A stretch of DNA of 64,000 nucleotides from Candidatus Geothrix skivensis (lineage in GTDB: Bacteria; Acidobacteriota; Holophagae; Holophagales; Holophagaceae): the NCBI GenBank assembly GCA_016721195.1, contig JADKIO010000005.1, positions 1,114,001 to 1,178,000 on the forward strand, written 5' to 3'. The translations under genes and the position numbers were made by a program. Below the pieces are notes generated by a model. That model did no database searches. It saw only the letters and a list, made by a program, of their open reading frames with translations, and was not told the DNA's origin. Positions 1 to 7,802 of this stretch are shown piece after piece. How positions within the stretch are numbered: the first letter of the stretch is position 1; each line of letters begins with the position of its first letter.

Positions 1-315
1 ACGCCCTACACCATCACCTCCAGCACGGATCTGAACTTCGACAGCTACAACAACGACCGCCCCATCGGCACCGAGCGCAATCAGTGGCGCACATCCTCCC
101 AGATGTTCGTGGACCTGAAGCTGAGCCGGGACTGGACCTTCAGCAAGACCATAAAGATGACCCTGTCAGGAGAAGTCTTCAACCTCCTGAACCGGGATGA
201 CACCTACCAGCGCCTCCGCTTCACCGGGAATGATGCGGCACCCGTGTTCTCGACCTCTCCGAGCATCGTCAGCACTCCCAGGCAGGTCCAGCTGGGCATC
301 CGCTTCGCCTTCTAG
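1..315 (+). CDS. TonB-dependent receptor (Oar-like), C-terminal end
   Basis: This frame is open from the window edge to a TAG at 313-315, so only the last 104 residues are seen. The segment has alternating polar and aromatic beta-strand character (MFVDLKLSRDW, MTLSGEVFNLLNRDD) and ends in a strand closing with a terminal Phe (VQLGIRFAF), the usual outer-membrane barrel signature recognised by the BAM machinery. The FNLLNR motif is common near the C-terminus of carboxypeptidase-regulatory-like TonB receptors. The substrate cannot be told from this fragment. A strong terminator follows 19 bases after the stop. Confidence 0.72.
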   Translation, partial: TPYTITSSTDLNFDSYNNDRPIGTERNQWRTSSQMFVDLKLSRDWTFSKTIKMTLSGEVFNLLNRDDTYQRLRFTGNDAAPVFSTSPSIVSTPRQVQLGIRFAF

Positions 316-334
316 TCTTTCCACCAACCCTAAG

Positions 335-361
335 GGGCGGCGCGCAAGCGCCGCCCTTTTT
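335..361 (+). terminator. Rho-independent terminator of the receptor gene
   Basis: A perfect 9-bp GC stem (335-343 with 348-356), GCAA tetraloop, then five T residues. It lies between the receptor stop codon and the ymdB start. Confidence 0.9.
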
Positions 362-364
362 CGT

Positions 365-370
365 TAGGCT
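365..370 (+). promoter_or_regulatory. Candidate -10 element (TAGGCT) of ymdB
   Basis: TAGGCT is followed by exactly six bases and then the ymdB ATG, which would put transcription start at or next to the start codon. The six intervening bases (GGAGGC) also look like a Shine-Dalgarno sequence, so a longer leader from an unseen upstream promoter is possible. No -35 box is evident; the upstream bases belong to the terminator. Confidence 0.35.
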
Positions 371-376
371 GGAGGC

Positions 377-1147
377 ATGAGAATTCTGGCACTGGGCGAC
401 GTGGTGGGGGAGCCGGGGCGGCGGCTGGTGGAAGCCTTCGTGCCCGAGCTGCGCCGGGAGACCGGGGCGGATCTGGTGGTGGTGAACGGCGAGAACGCCG
501 CCCACGGCCACGGCATCTCGGAAGGCATCGCCCGGGAGTGGTTCGACCGCTGTGGGGTGGATGTCATCACCACGGGCAACCACGCCTTCGACGTGAAAGG
601 CATCGACGCCTACTTCCGCCAGGAGCCCCGGCTGCTGCGTCCCGCCAACCACCCGCCGGACACGCCGGGCAGCGGCTGGATCAAGCTCCACACCCCGGGC
701 GGTGCCGAGGTGCTGGTCATCAACCTCATGGGCCGGGTGCACATGCCCACCTGCGACTGCCCCTTCCGCTGCGTGGATGCGATCCTCCAGAAGGAGCGGG
801 CCGACCTGGTGCTCGTGGACATGCACGCCGAGGCCACCAGCGAAGCCCAGGCCATGGGTTTCCACCTGGAGGGCCGAGCCGCCGCCGTGCTGGGCACCCA
901 CACCCACGTGCCCACCCTGGATGCCAAGGTCCTGGCCGGCGGCACCGCCTATGTGACGGACATCGGCATGACGGGGCCCTACGAGGGCGTCATCGGCATG
1001 AAGAAGGAGGCCAGCCTGGGCCGCTTCCTGAAGGTGCAGCGCCCCCGCTATGAAGTGGCCGAGGGGGACCTGCAGCTGCACGCCGTCCTGGTCACCACCG
1101 AGGGCCGCAGGGCGACTGCCATCGATCGGATCCTGCGCAGGCTGTAG
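377..1147 (+). CDS. ymdB: YmdB-family metallophosphoesterase
   Basis: This 256-residue protein matches the length and motifs of the YmdB/TIGR00282 family, dinuclear-metal phosphodiesterases active on 2',3'-cyclic nucleotides in characterised members. Visible metal or catalytic positions are D8 (GDVVG), E39-N40 (NGENA), N68-H69 (GNHAFD), H150, and H175/H177 in GTHTHVPT. There is no signal peptide, so it should be cytoplasmic. GGAGG lies just ahead of the ATG. In other bacteria the gene often follows rny (RNase Y); here it stands alone behind a terminator. Family assignment is secure; the physiological substrate is not. Confidence 0.92.
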   Translation: MRILALGDVVGEPGRRLVEAFVPELRRETGADLVVVNGENAAHGHGISEGIAREWFDRCGVDVITTGNHAFDVKGIDAYFRQEPRLLRPANHPPDTPGSGWIKLHTPGGAEVLVINLMGRVHMPTCDCPFRCVDAILQKERADLVLVDMHAEATSEAQAMGFHLEGRAAAVLGTHTHVPTLDAKVLAGGTAYVTDIGMTGPYEGVIGMKKEASLGRFLKVQRPRYEVAEGDLQLHAVLVTTEGRRATAIDRILRRL

Positions 1148-1207
1148 CCATCCGGCGCAGGAATCGCGCAGTGATTTCTAAAGGGGGCCCGCCTTCATCG
1201 GCTGCTC

Positions 1208-1380
1208 GCATTCTCGGCGCACGGGGGCCCGCTTCGCAGGCAGCATTCAGCCGCCTGCTGCGCGACCCGTCAGCCGCCTTCAGCGGCTGTAGCGCATTCT
1301 CGGCGCACGGGGGCCCGCTTCGCAGGCGGCATTCAGCCGCCTGCTGCGCGACCCGTCAGCCGCCTTCAGCGGCTGTAGCG
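1208..1380. repeat. 86-bp tandem repeat, two copies, each with two hairpins
   Basis: Two adjacent copies (1208-1293 and 1294-1380) share all but about one base. Each unit holds two stem-loops: GCAGGCGGC/GCCGCCTGC around ATTCA (1322-1344 in copy 2, with one stem mismatch in copy 1), and CAGCCGC/GCGGCTG around CTTCA (1357-1375). Copy 2 overlaps the last codons and stop of the minus-strand gene at 1366-1668, so the duplicated unit includes that gene's 3' end and its likely transcription terminator region. The span 1148-1365 holds nothing else recognisable. Confidence 0.85.
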
Positions 1381-1668
1381 CCTCAACATTCTCATGTTGC
1401 GCCGGTAGGCCAGGCCCCGGGTGAAGTTGATGGCCACCTGCCGGGGGAAGCGGGTGATGGAACTGGCCAGGGTGATGAAAGTCCGCACGGTCTGGGCGGC
1501 GCCCCGGCTTTGGCGGCTGGCATTGTCGTAATAGACCATGAGGGCCTGGCGCATGGTGGCCCGGGGCAGGTTGAAGAGGCCATAGCTCTCGATCACGTCG
1601 TGGTTGATGCGGCGCGTTCCGTCCTGCTCGGTGACGATCAGGTCCTCGGGGCGGATCTCCTGGGTCAT
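1366..1668 (-). CDS. Hypothetical protein, 100 residues
   Basis: I do not recognise this family. The predicted protein is soluble-looking, begins with an acidic stretch (MTQEIRPEDLIV), has a central helical, Arg/Ala-rich region and ends very basic (RRNMRMLRRYSR). There is no signal peptide or clear membrane segment. AGGAG sits 6 bases before the ATG, and a plausible -10 (TACACT) lies upstream on the minus strand, so it looks like a real single gene. Its stop codon lies inside the second copy of the 86-bp repeat. Confidence 0.6.
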   Translation of the reverse strand: MTQEIRPEDLIVTEQDGTRRINHDVIESYGLFNLPRATMRQALMVYYDNASRQSRGAAQTVRTFITLASSITRFPRQVAINFTRGLAYRRNMRMLRRYSR

Positions 1669-1744
1669 GGCAACTCCTGGGTCAAAAGTGTATCGGCCCA
1701 GGTAGGGGTTTGCTCAAGCCGTGCCAAAAGTCGGCGCTAAGTCC

Positions 1745-2422
1745 CTATTCCTCCAGCTTGGGGAACAGGGTTCCCGCCAGGGCGGCGCCGATGAGCGGGG
1801 CCACCCAGAAGAGCCAGAGCTGGGAGAGGGCCCAGCTGCCCACAAACAGCGCCGGTCCGGTGCTTCGGGCGGGGTTCACCGAAGTGTTGGTGACGGGGAT
1901 GCTGATGAGATGGATGAGGGTCAGGCAGAGCCCGATGGCGATGGGCGCGAAGCCCGGCGCCGCCTTCTTGGCGGTGCTGCCCAGGATCACCATCAGGAAG
2001 AAGAAGGTCATGACCACTTCCGTGAGGAAGGCCGCACCCAGGCTGTACTTGCCCGGGGAGTGGGCCCCAAAGCCGTTGCTGGCGAAGCCACCAATGGCGG
2101 AGCCGTTGCCCGTGGCGATCACGTAGAGGATGGCCGAGGCCGCCACGGCACCCAGCACCTGGGCGATCCAGTAGCCCGGCAGGTCCTTCCAGGCGAAGCG
2201 CCCACCCACCGCCAGGCCCAGGGATACGGCAGGATTCAGGTGGCAGCCGGAGATGGGACCGATGGCATAGGCCATGGTCAGCACCGTGAGGCCAAAGGCC
2301 AGGCTGACGCCGTGGAGGCCGATGCCCACGCCCGGGAAGGCCGCCGCCAGCACCGCGCTGCCGCAGCCGCCCAGCACCAGCCATAGGGTTCCGAAAAATT
2401 CTGCCGCAAGCCGCTTGTTCAC
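1745..2422 (-). CDS. aqpZ: Aquaporin Z
   Basis: This is a 225-residue MIP channel for water flow across the inner membrane. Both NPA boxes are present (NPA 63-65 and 183-185). The selectivity-filter residues F43, H171, T180 and R186 match the E. coli AqpZ pattern, which favours water over glycerol. The segment LTLIHLISIPVTNTSVNPAR is very close to E. coli AqpZ. The start is GTG, chosen because AGGAGG lies at ideal spacing directly upstream. Length is typical. It appears monocistronic. Confidence 0.95.
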   Translation of the reverse strand: MNKRLAAEFFGTLWLVLGGCGSAVLAAAFPGVGIGLHGVSLAFGLTVLTMAYAIGPISGCHLNPAVSLGLAVGGRFAWKDLPGYWIAQVLGAVAASAILYVIATGNGSAIGGFASNGFGAHSPGKYSLGAAFLTEVVMTFFFLMVILGSTAKKAAPGFAPIAIGLCLTLIHLISIPVTNTSVNPARSTGPALFVGSWALSQLWLFWVAPLIGAALAGTLFPKLEE

Positions 2423-2507
2423 CGCTTCCTCCTGGGAAGAAAGAACGATCCGTTGGGATGACGGGGCCAGTCTAGCGAACCCCGGCCCGGAAGGACATGC
2501 CCAGCCT

Positions 2508-3323
2508 TCACGACAGCCGGGCCCAGCCCTCCAGGTAGCGCTCGAAGCCAGGGTCGGCGGCGGCCTTCTGCCGGACCAGGGCCCTGATCTGGGCCTCCTC
2601 GGCCTCCATCTGCTCCGGCGTCAGGTGGCCCGAGAGCGTCATGGCCCGCAGCCAGACCAGGAAGGTCGTCAGGGCGTCGAACTGGTTGTAGCGGACGATG
2701 CCCGCGAGGTCCCCGGCTCGCCAGAGGTCGATGACGCTCTTGCCATCGGTCCCCAGCTTGCCGGGGATGCCGCAGGCCGTGGCCAGCTCGTGCAGGGTGG
2801 AAGAGGCCTTGCCCCAGGCGCCCGTGATTTCGCGGAGGTCGATGTGCTGGTTGCCGTAGCGGTCGAAGAAATCCCCCGGCGCCCACTTCTCGGCGCTGCG
2901 GCCCAGGCCGGGAATGGAAAGCCGGTGCACCATGGCCCGCTGCACCAGGATGGGCAGGTCGGCATCCCGGGAGTTGAAGCCCACCAGCTGGGGTTTCTTG
3001 TCACCGATGGCCACTAGGAAGCGGCGGAGCAGGTCGTCCTCCGGCAGTGCCTCGGGGCCCTCCGGCAGGGCGTAGAGCCGGTGCTGCACCTCGCCCTGCT
3101 TCACCGTGCGGATGACGGCGGCAATGGAGACCACCCGGCACAGAATCGTTTTCAGGTAGGGCCGGGGCTCGGCCTCGGTGGCGCCCCCGTACGCCCACAT
3201 GCGCTCGATGACTTCCTCGTCCGGCAGGTCCTTGGGCAGATCCAGCACCCGCCGCCCGGTGGCGGCATCGGGCACCCACTCGGCATCGAAGGCAAAGAGC
3301 TGGTGGTGGGGGGGGCGCAGCAT
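2508..3323 (-). CDS. Predicted PolB-like 3'-5' exonuclease
   Basis: This 271-residue protein matches the stand-alone DEDD exonuclease family related to the proofreading domain of B-family DNA polymerases (PF10108/COG3298). The first acidic motif is FDAEWVPD (Exo I, residues 11-18), Exo II is in GFNSRDADLP, and an Exo III-like aspartate is in RYNQFDALTTF. These would coordinate two metals for single-strand 3'-5' degradation in the cytoplasm. Its Shine-Dalgarno sequence overlaps the stop of the upstream DoxX-like gene (gap 6 bases), so the two are probably co-transcribed. The cellular role is unknown. Confidence 0.85.
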   Translation of the reverse strand: MLRPPHHQLFAFDAEWVPDAATGRRVLDLPKDLPDEEVIERMWAYGGATEAEPRPYLKTILCRVVSIAAVIRTVKQGEVQHRLYALPEGPEALPEDDLLRRFLVAIGDKKPQLVGFNSRDADLPILVQRAMVHRLSIPGLGRSAEKWAPGDFFDRYGNQHIDLREITGAWGKASSTLHELATACGIPGKLGTDGKSVIDLWRAGDLAGIVRYNQFDALTTFLVWLRAMTLSGHLTPEQMEAEEAQIRALVRQKAAADPGFERYLEGWARLS

Positions 3324-3329
3324 GGTCGC

Positions 3330-3845
<516 letters not shown>

Positions 3846-3897
3846 GGTGTCCCCGGGGAAGGCCCCATTGTAGGCTGAGAGCTTTCCCCAGGTACCC

Positions 3898-4253
3898 ATG
3901 CGCCGAACCCTGGCCTTCGATGCCGACGACACCCTCTGGCACGACGAGGGGCATTTCGCCGAGACCCAGGAGGCCTTCCGGGCCTGCTGCAGCCCTTCCA
4001 CGACGACGCCTGGATCGATGCCCGGCTCCACGACACGGAGCTGCGGAACCTCCACCACCACGGCTACGGCATCAAGGGCTTCACCCTGTCCATGCTCGAA
4101 ACGGCCCTGGAGCTCAGCGAGGATCGCCTGGACGGCGCCGGCATCCGGCAGGTGGTGGAACTGGGCAAGGCGATGCTGGGCAAGCCCGTGGAAGCCCCCT
4201 TCCCGGTGCTCCAGTCCATCCGGGAGTTGCCAAACCTCCTCCGCAGCTGGTGA
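3898..4253 (+). pseudogene. HAD-family hydrolase, frameshifted and truncated
   Basis: The first 29 residues are a clear HAD start: MRRTLAFDADDTLWHDE carries the DxD nucleophile motif. Near 3981-3986 the frame is lost. Restoring one C (GGCC to GGCCC) continues the family sequence in the next frame (LLQPFHDDAWID, GYGIKGFTLSMLE, LGKAMLGKPVE) up to a TGA at 4251-4253. The expected second half, with the Lys motif and the GDxxxD metal site, is absent downstream, where only the hbd leader follows. So there are two lesions: a one-base deletion and loss of the 3' half. It lies next to the poly-G tract, so a sequencing or assembly fault is possible as well as true decay. Confidence 0.75.
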
Positions 4254-4338
4254 TAGCCGACCCAGGCTTCCTGGTTAAGCTAGGGTACATCCCAGTCCAG
4301 CAGCGCGGGGCCCGCCGGCCCCATCAGGAGAGATCACC

Positions 4339-5196
4339 ATGAGCATCCAGACCATCGGCGTCATCGGCGCGGGCCAGATGGGCAACGGCATCGCCCACGT
4401 CTTTGCCCAGGCGGGCTTCAGCGTCCTCATGCAGGACATCACGGAGTCCTTCGCCGCCAAGGGCCTGGCCACCGTCGACAAGAATCTCCAGCGGGGCGTG
4501 GACAAGGGCAAGTTCAGCGCCGAGGAAAAGGCCGCCGTGCTGGGCCGCATCCGCACCACCACGAAGCTGGAGGACCTGGGCGGCTGCGACATCGTCATCG
4601 AAGCCGCCCCGGAGAAGTGGGAGGTCAAGAAGCAGATCTTCGAGACCCTCGATGCGGTCTGCAAGCCCGGCGCGATCCTGGCCTCCAACACCAGCAGCAT
4701 ATCCATCACCAAGCTGGCGGCCATCACCAGGCGGCCCGGGGCCTTCATCGGCATGCACTTCATGAATCCGGTGCCCGTGATGCAGCTCATCGAAGTGATC
4801 CGCGGCCTGGCCACGGATGACGCCACTTTCGAGGCGGTCATGGCCCTTTCCCAGCAGCTGGGCAAGACCCCCATCCCCTGCAACGACTTCCCGGGCTTCG
4901 TCAGCAACCGCGTGCTGCTGCCCATGATCAACGAGGCCATCTACGCCCTCTACGAAGGCGTGGCCACCGTGGAGAGCATCGACGGCATCATGCAGCTGGG
5001 CATGAACCACCCCATGGGGCCCCTCACCCTGGCCGACTTCATCGGCCTGGACACCTGCCTTTTTATCCTCAACGTGCTGCACGAAGGCCTGGGGGATCCC
5101 AAGTACCGCCCCTGCCCGCTGCTCATCAAGTACGTGGATGCGGGCTGGCTGGGCAAGAAGAGCGGCCGGGGCTTCTACGACTACCGCAAGGCCTGA
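4339..5196 (+). CDS. hbd: 3-hydroxybutyryl-CoA dehydrogenase
   Basis: This 285-residue NAD(P)-dependent enzyme oxidises or reduces 3-hydroxyacyl-CoA/acetoacetyl-CoA in fatty-acid oxidation or butyrate-type metabolism. The N-terminal Rossmann fold has GAGQMG at residues 10-15. The catalytic His lies in GMHFMNPVPVMQL, with the Glu of the His-Glu pair just after. The C-terminal helical dimerisation domain has FVSNRVLLPMINEA and the GKKSGRGFYDY ending typical of the family. AGGAG precedes the ATG. There are no pathway neighbours (thiolase, crotonase) in the window, so the direction of use cannot be told. Confidence 0.93.
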   Translation: MSIQTIGVIGAGQMGNGIAHVFAQAGFSVLMQDITESFAAKGLATVDKNLQRGVDKGKFSAEEKAAVLGRIRTTTKLEDLGGCDIVIEAAPEKWEVKKQIFETLDAVCKPGAILASNTSSISITKLAAITRRPGAFIGMHFMNPVPVMQLIEVIRGLATDDATFEAVMALSQQLGKTPIPCNDFPGFVSNRVLLPMINEAIYALYEGVATVESIDGIMQLGMNHPMGPLTLADFIGLDTCLFILNVLHEGLGDPKYRPCPLLIKYVDAGWLGKKSGRGFYDYRKA

Positions 5197-5268
5197 GCCG
5201 GGCCCCGGACTCCCCCGACCCAGCCTGCCCGATCCTCGCCTGGGGGGGCTTTTCCGGGTTGCTATCGG

Positions 5269-5274
5269 TAGAAT
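5269..5274 (+). promoter_or_regulatory. Candidate -10 element (TAGAAT) of the class I aldolase gene
   Basis: TAGAAT lies 29 bases upstream of the aldolase ATG. It leaves room for a short leader containing the AAGGAG ribosome-binding site at 5294-5299. No convincing -35 element is present. The same hexamer occurs ahead of ackA, prfC and the gabD-like gene. Confidence 0.4.
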
Positions 5275-5303
5275 GGAAAGTCAAATGATCACAAGGAGCA
5301 TAT

Positions 5304-6224
5304 ATGGCCACTGCCCGCGTAAGAGAGATCCTGTCCTGGTACGGCTCGGAGAATCCGGGCGTGAAGGCCAACCTGGCCCGCATGATGAACACCGGGCGGC
5401 TGGCCGGCACCGGCAAGTTCGTGATCCTGCCCGTGGACCAGGGCTTCGAGCATGGCCCCGCCCGCAGCTTCGCGCCCAACCCCGCGGGCTATGACCCCCG
5501 CTACCACGTGGAGCTGGCCATCGAGTCCGGCTGCAACGCCTACGCCGCCCCCCTGGGCTTCATCGAGCATGTGGCTTCCGACTACGCCGGGGACATCCCC
5601 CTCATCCTCAAGCTCAACAACAGCGACTGCCTCAGCAAGGGCATCGAGCCCTGCAGCGCCATCACCGGCAGTGTGGAGGACGCCCTGCGCCTGGGCTGCG
5701 CCGCCATCGGCTACACCATCTACCCCGGCAGCGGGGACCGCAACCTCCAGTACGAGAACCTCCGGGAGCTGATCCTGGAAGCCAAGGCCGTGGGCCTGCC
5801 CTCCGTCGTCTGGGCCTACCCACGAGGTGCGGGCCTCTCCAAGGACGGCGAGACCGCCGTGGACGTGGCGGCCTACGCCGCCCAGATCGCCGCCCAGCTG
5901 GGCGCCCACGTCATCAAGGTGAAGCCCCCCAAGAAGCACCTCGAGGTGAAGGAGGCCGCCGCCACCTTCGAAAAGACCGGCATCCCCATCGACACCCTGA
6001 CGGACCGGGTAAAGGAAGTGGTGCGCAGCGCCTTCAACGGCCGCCGCATCGTGATCTTCAGTGGCGGCGAGGCCAAGGGCACGGACGAAGTGCTCAAGGA
6101 AGTGGCCGAGCTGGCGGCGGGCGGGGCCTTTGGTTCCATCATGGGCCGCAACGCCTTCCAGCGGCCAAAGGCCGAGGCCATCCAGCTGCTGCATGCGGTG
6201 ATGGATATCTTCGCAAAGGCCTAG
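5304..6224 (+). CDS. fbaB: Class I fructose-bisphosphate aldolase (FbaB/DhnA type)
   Basis: This 306-residue protein is the prokaryotic DhnA/FbaB-type class I aldolase, a Schiff-base TIM barrel that interconverts fructose 1,6-bisphosphate with glyceraldehyde-3-phosphate and dihydroxyacetone phosphate. Landmarks are PVDQGFEHGP (residues 43-52), the probable Schiff-base lysine K205 in HVIKVKPPKK, and the C-terminal phosphate loop (FSGGEAKG, GSIMGRNAFQR). AAGGAG lies 5 bases before the ATG. A second, metal-dependent aldolase follows downstream, separated only by a repeat-bearing spacer, which suggests differential use in glycolysis and gluconeogenesis. Confidence 0.93.
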   Translation: MATARVREILSWYGSENPGVKANLARMMNTGRLAGTGKFVILPVDQGFEHGPARSFAPNPAGYDPRYHVELAIESGCNAYAAPLGFIEHVASDYAGDIPLILKLNNSDCLSKGIEPCSAITGSVEDALRLGCAAIGYTIYPGSGDRNLQYENLRELILEAKAVGLPSVVWAYPRGAGLSKDGETAVDVAAYAAQIAAQLGAHVIKVKPPKKHLEVKEAAATFEKTGIPIDTLTDRVKEVVRSAFNGRRIVIFSGGEAKGTDEVLKEVAELAAGGAFGSIMGRNAFQRPKAEAIQLLHAVMDIFAKA

Positions 6225-6270
6225 CGGGCCTCGCTCTTCGGAGCATCCATTGTTCGTTCTCCGACACGGA

Positions 6271-6504
6271 TGATTCCCTCCTCGCCGGGTCCCGACTTCG
6301 CAGGGAGTGGCATTCTTGTTCCGACCCATACGCGCCTGATTCCCTCCTCGCCGGGTCCCGACTTCGCAGAGGGTGGCATTCTTGTTCCGACCCATACGCG
6401 TCTGATTCCCTCCTAGCCGGGTCCCGACTTCGCAGAGGGTGGCATTCTTGTTCCGACCCATACGCGCCTGATTCCCCCCTCGCCGGGTCCCGACTTCGCA
6501 GAGC
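6271..6504. repeat. 66-bp tandem repeat, three full copies and a partial fourth
   Basis: Units begin at 6271, 6337, 6403 and 6469, each opening TGATTCCCTCCT. The fourth is cut after about 35 bases, where it runs into a palindrome. Copies differ at only a few positions. The unit length is a multiple of three, and on the minus strand each unit reads as 22 codons beginning with ATG, but that frame continues antisense through the aldolase gene and has no sign of being a gene. The 512-base interval 6225-6736 otherwise holds only the palindrome and the leader of the next gene. Confidence 0.88.
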
Positions 6505-6532
6505 CCACTGGGCTCTGCTTCGTCACCCGGCG
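6481..6532. other. Long palindrome at the end of the 66-bp repeats
   Basis: The inner stem is a perfect 9-bp match (GCAGAGCCC 6498-6506 with GGGCTCTGC 6510-6518, loop ACT). The outer stem is 8 bp (CGCCGGGT 6481-6488 with ACCCGGCG 6525-6532). The left arm is made from the fourth repeat unit. No T-run follows, so it is not a classical terminator; it could be an mRNA-stabilising or mobile-repeat structure. Confidence 0.75.
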
Positions 6533-6736
6533 GTCGGGAGGTCCGCAGCCTTCCAGTGGCCCGGGACGGGGACCTTCGGTTGTGCAGGCGGTGGCGGGTG
6601 TTGTCGCCACGGGTAGGAAGGGAATACCCCCTGTGGGAGGTGGGCGACCGTCTTGAACAGAAGACGAAGGAAAAGATCCCTTTTGCAAGGGAAGGCTGGA
6701 ATCGTTAGCCTGAGGCTCTGAGCCCAGGAGAAACAC

Positions 6737-7762
6737 ATGCCAGTCGTCAGCCCCGCCCAGTACACCAAGATGCTCGAGGTCGCCAAGCAGGCTCACTACG
6801 CGTTCCCCGCGTTTAACGTCACCTCCACGGAGTCGGCCAACGCCGTGCTCCTGGGGCTCAAGACCGCCAAGGCCGATGGCATCGTCCAGATCTCAACCGG
6901 AGGTGCGGAGTTCTTGTCGGGGCTGGGCGTTAAGAGCATGGCCCAGGGCGCCATTGCCCTGGCGGACTATGTCCGGTTCATGGCCGATCATTACGACGTC
7001 AACATCGCCCTGCACACCGATCATTGCCACCCCAAGCACCTCGAATCCTTCGTACTGCCGTTGATCCAGGAGACCGAACGCCGCCGTGCCGCCGGGCAAC
7101 CCAATCTTTACAACGCCCACATGTTCGATGGGAGCGAGCTCGCGCTTTCCGACAACATCGCCAAGTCCGCAGAGCTCCTGAAGCGCTGCGCGGCCAGTGA
7201 GATCATCCTGGAGGTGGAAATCGGCGTGGTCGGCGGCGAGGAGGATGGCCATGACACCAGCCACGTGGGCAAGGAGAAGCTCTACACCACGCCTGAGGAC
7301 ATGGTGGCCGTGCACAAGGGACTTGCGCCCATCGGGCGGTACATGCTGGCTGCCACCTTCGGCAACGTGCATGGCGTCTACAAGCCCGGCAACGTGGTGC
7401 TCAAGCCGTCCATCCTGCGCGATGGCCAATCCGCCATCGCCGCCGCATGCGGGGGTGAGAGCTCACTGCTCGTCTTCCACGGAGGCTCCGGATCCAGCCT
7501 TCGTGAGATCCACGAAACACTGGACTACGGCGTCATCAAGATGAACATCGATACCGACACCCAGTACGCCTTCACCCGCGCGATCGCCGATCACATGTTC
7601 AAGAACTACGATGGGGTGCTGAAGGTGGATGGCGAGGTGGGCAACAAGAAGGCATTCGACCCCCGCCCCTACATGAAGAAGGCCGAGCAGAGCATGGCCG
7701 ATCGCGTCGTTCGCGCCTGCGAGGACCTGCGCTGCGCTGGCAAGAGCCTGGGAAGGATCTGA
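6737..7762 (+). CDS. fba: Class II fructose-bisphosphate aldolase
   Basis: This 341-residue zinc-dependent aldolase resembles the E. coli FbaA (class IIA) branch. The catalytic Asp and first zinc ligand are D95-H96 in HTDHCHP. Further metal and phosphate contacts are E161 (EIGVVGGEEDG), H212 (GNVHGVY) and H248 (VFHGGSGS), with NIDTDTQYAF as the dihydroxyacetone-phosphate loop. The role is the same reaction as the class I enzyme upstream, with metal enolate chemistry. CAGGAG lies before the ATG. Codon use here is slightly less GC-extreme than in its neighbour, a hint of separate origin, though I could not compute this. Confidence 0.95.
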   Translation: MPVVSPAQYTKMLEVAKQAHYAFPAFNVTSTESANAVLLGLKTAKADGIVQISTGGAEFLSGLGVKSMAQGAIALADYVRFMADHYDVNIALHTDHCHPKHLESFVLPLIQETERRRAAGQPNLYNAHMFDGSELALSDNIAKSAELLKRCAASEIILEVEIGVVGGEEDGHDTSHVGKEKLYTTPEDMVAVHKGLAPIGRYMLAATFGNVHGVYKPGNVVLKPSILRDGQSAIAAACGGESSLLVFHGGSGSSLREIHETLDYGVIKMNIDTDTQYAFTRAIADHMFKNYDGVLKVDGEVGNKKAFDPRPYMKKAEQSMADRVVRACEDLRCAGKSLGRI

Positions 7763-7802
7763 ACTCCGGCCCCTGCGCTGAAGGCGCGACCCCTCGCAGA
7801 AG

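Noticed and set aside
3898..4278. A 126-codon intact protein at the HAD locus
   Set aside because: After residue ~29 the frame is a shadow; the HAD homology continues in another frame, so it is annotated as a pseudogene.
5289..6461. A minus-strand frame with 22-residue repeated peptides in the 66-bp array
   Set aside because: The repeats stay open only because 66 is a multiple of three. The frame continues antisense through the class I aldolase and has no independent start-stop unit.
6271..6504. CRISPR array
   Set aside because: The 66-bp units are directly adjacent with no unique spacers, and there are no cas genes in the window.
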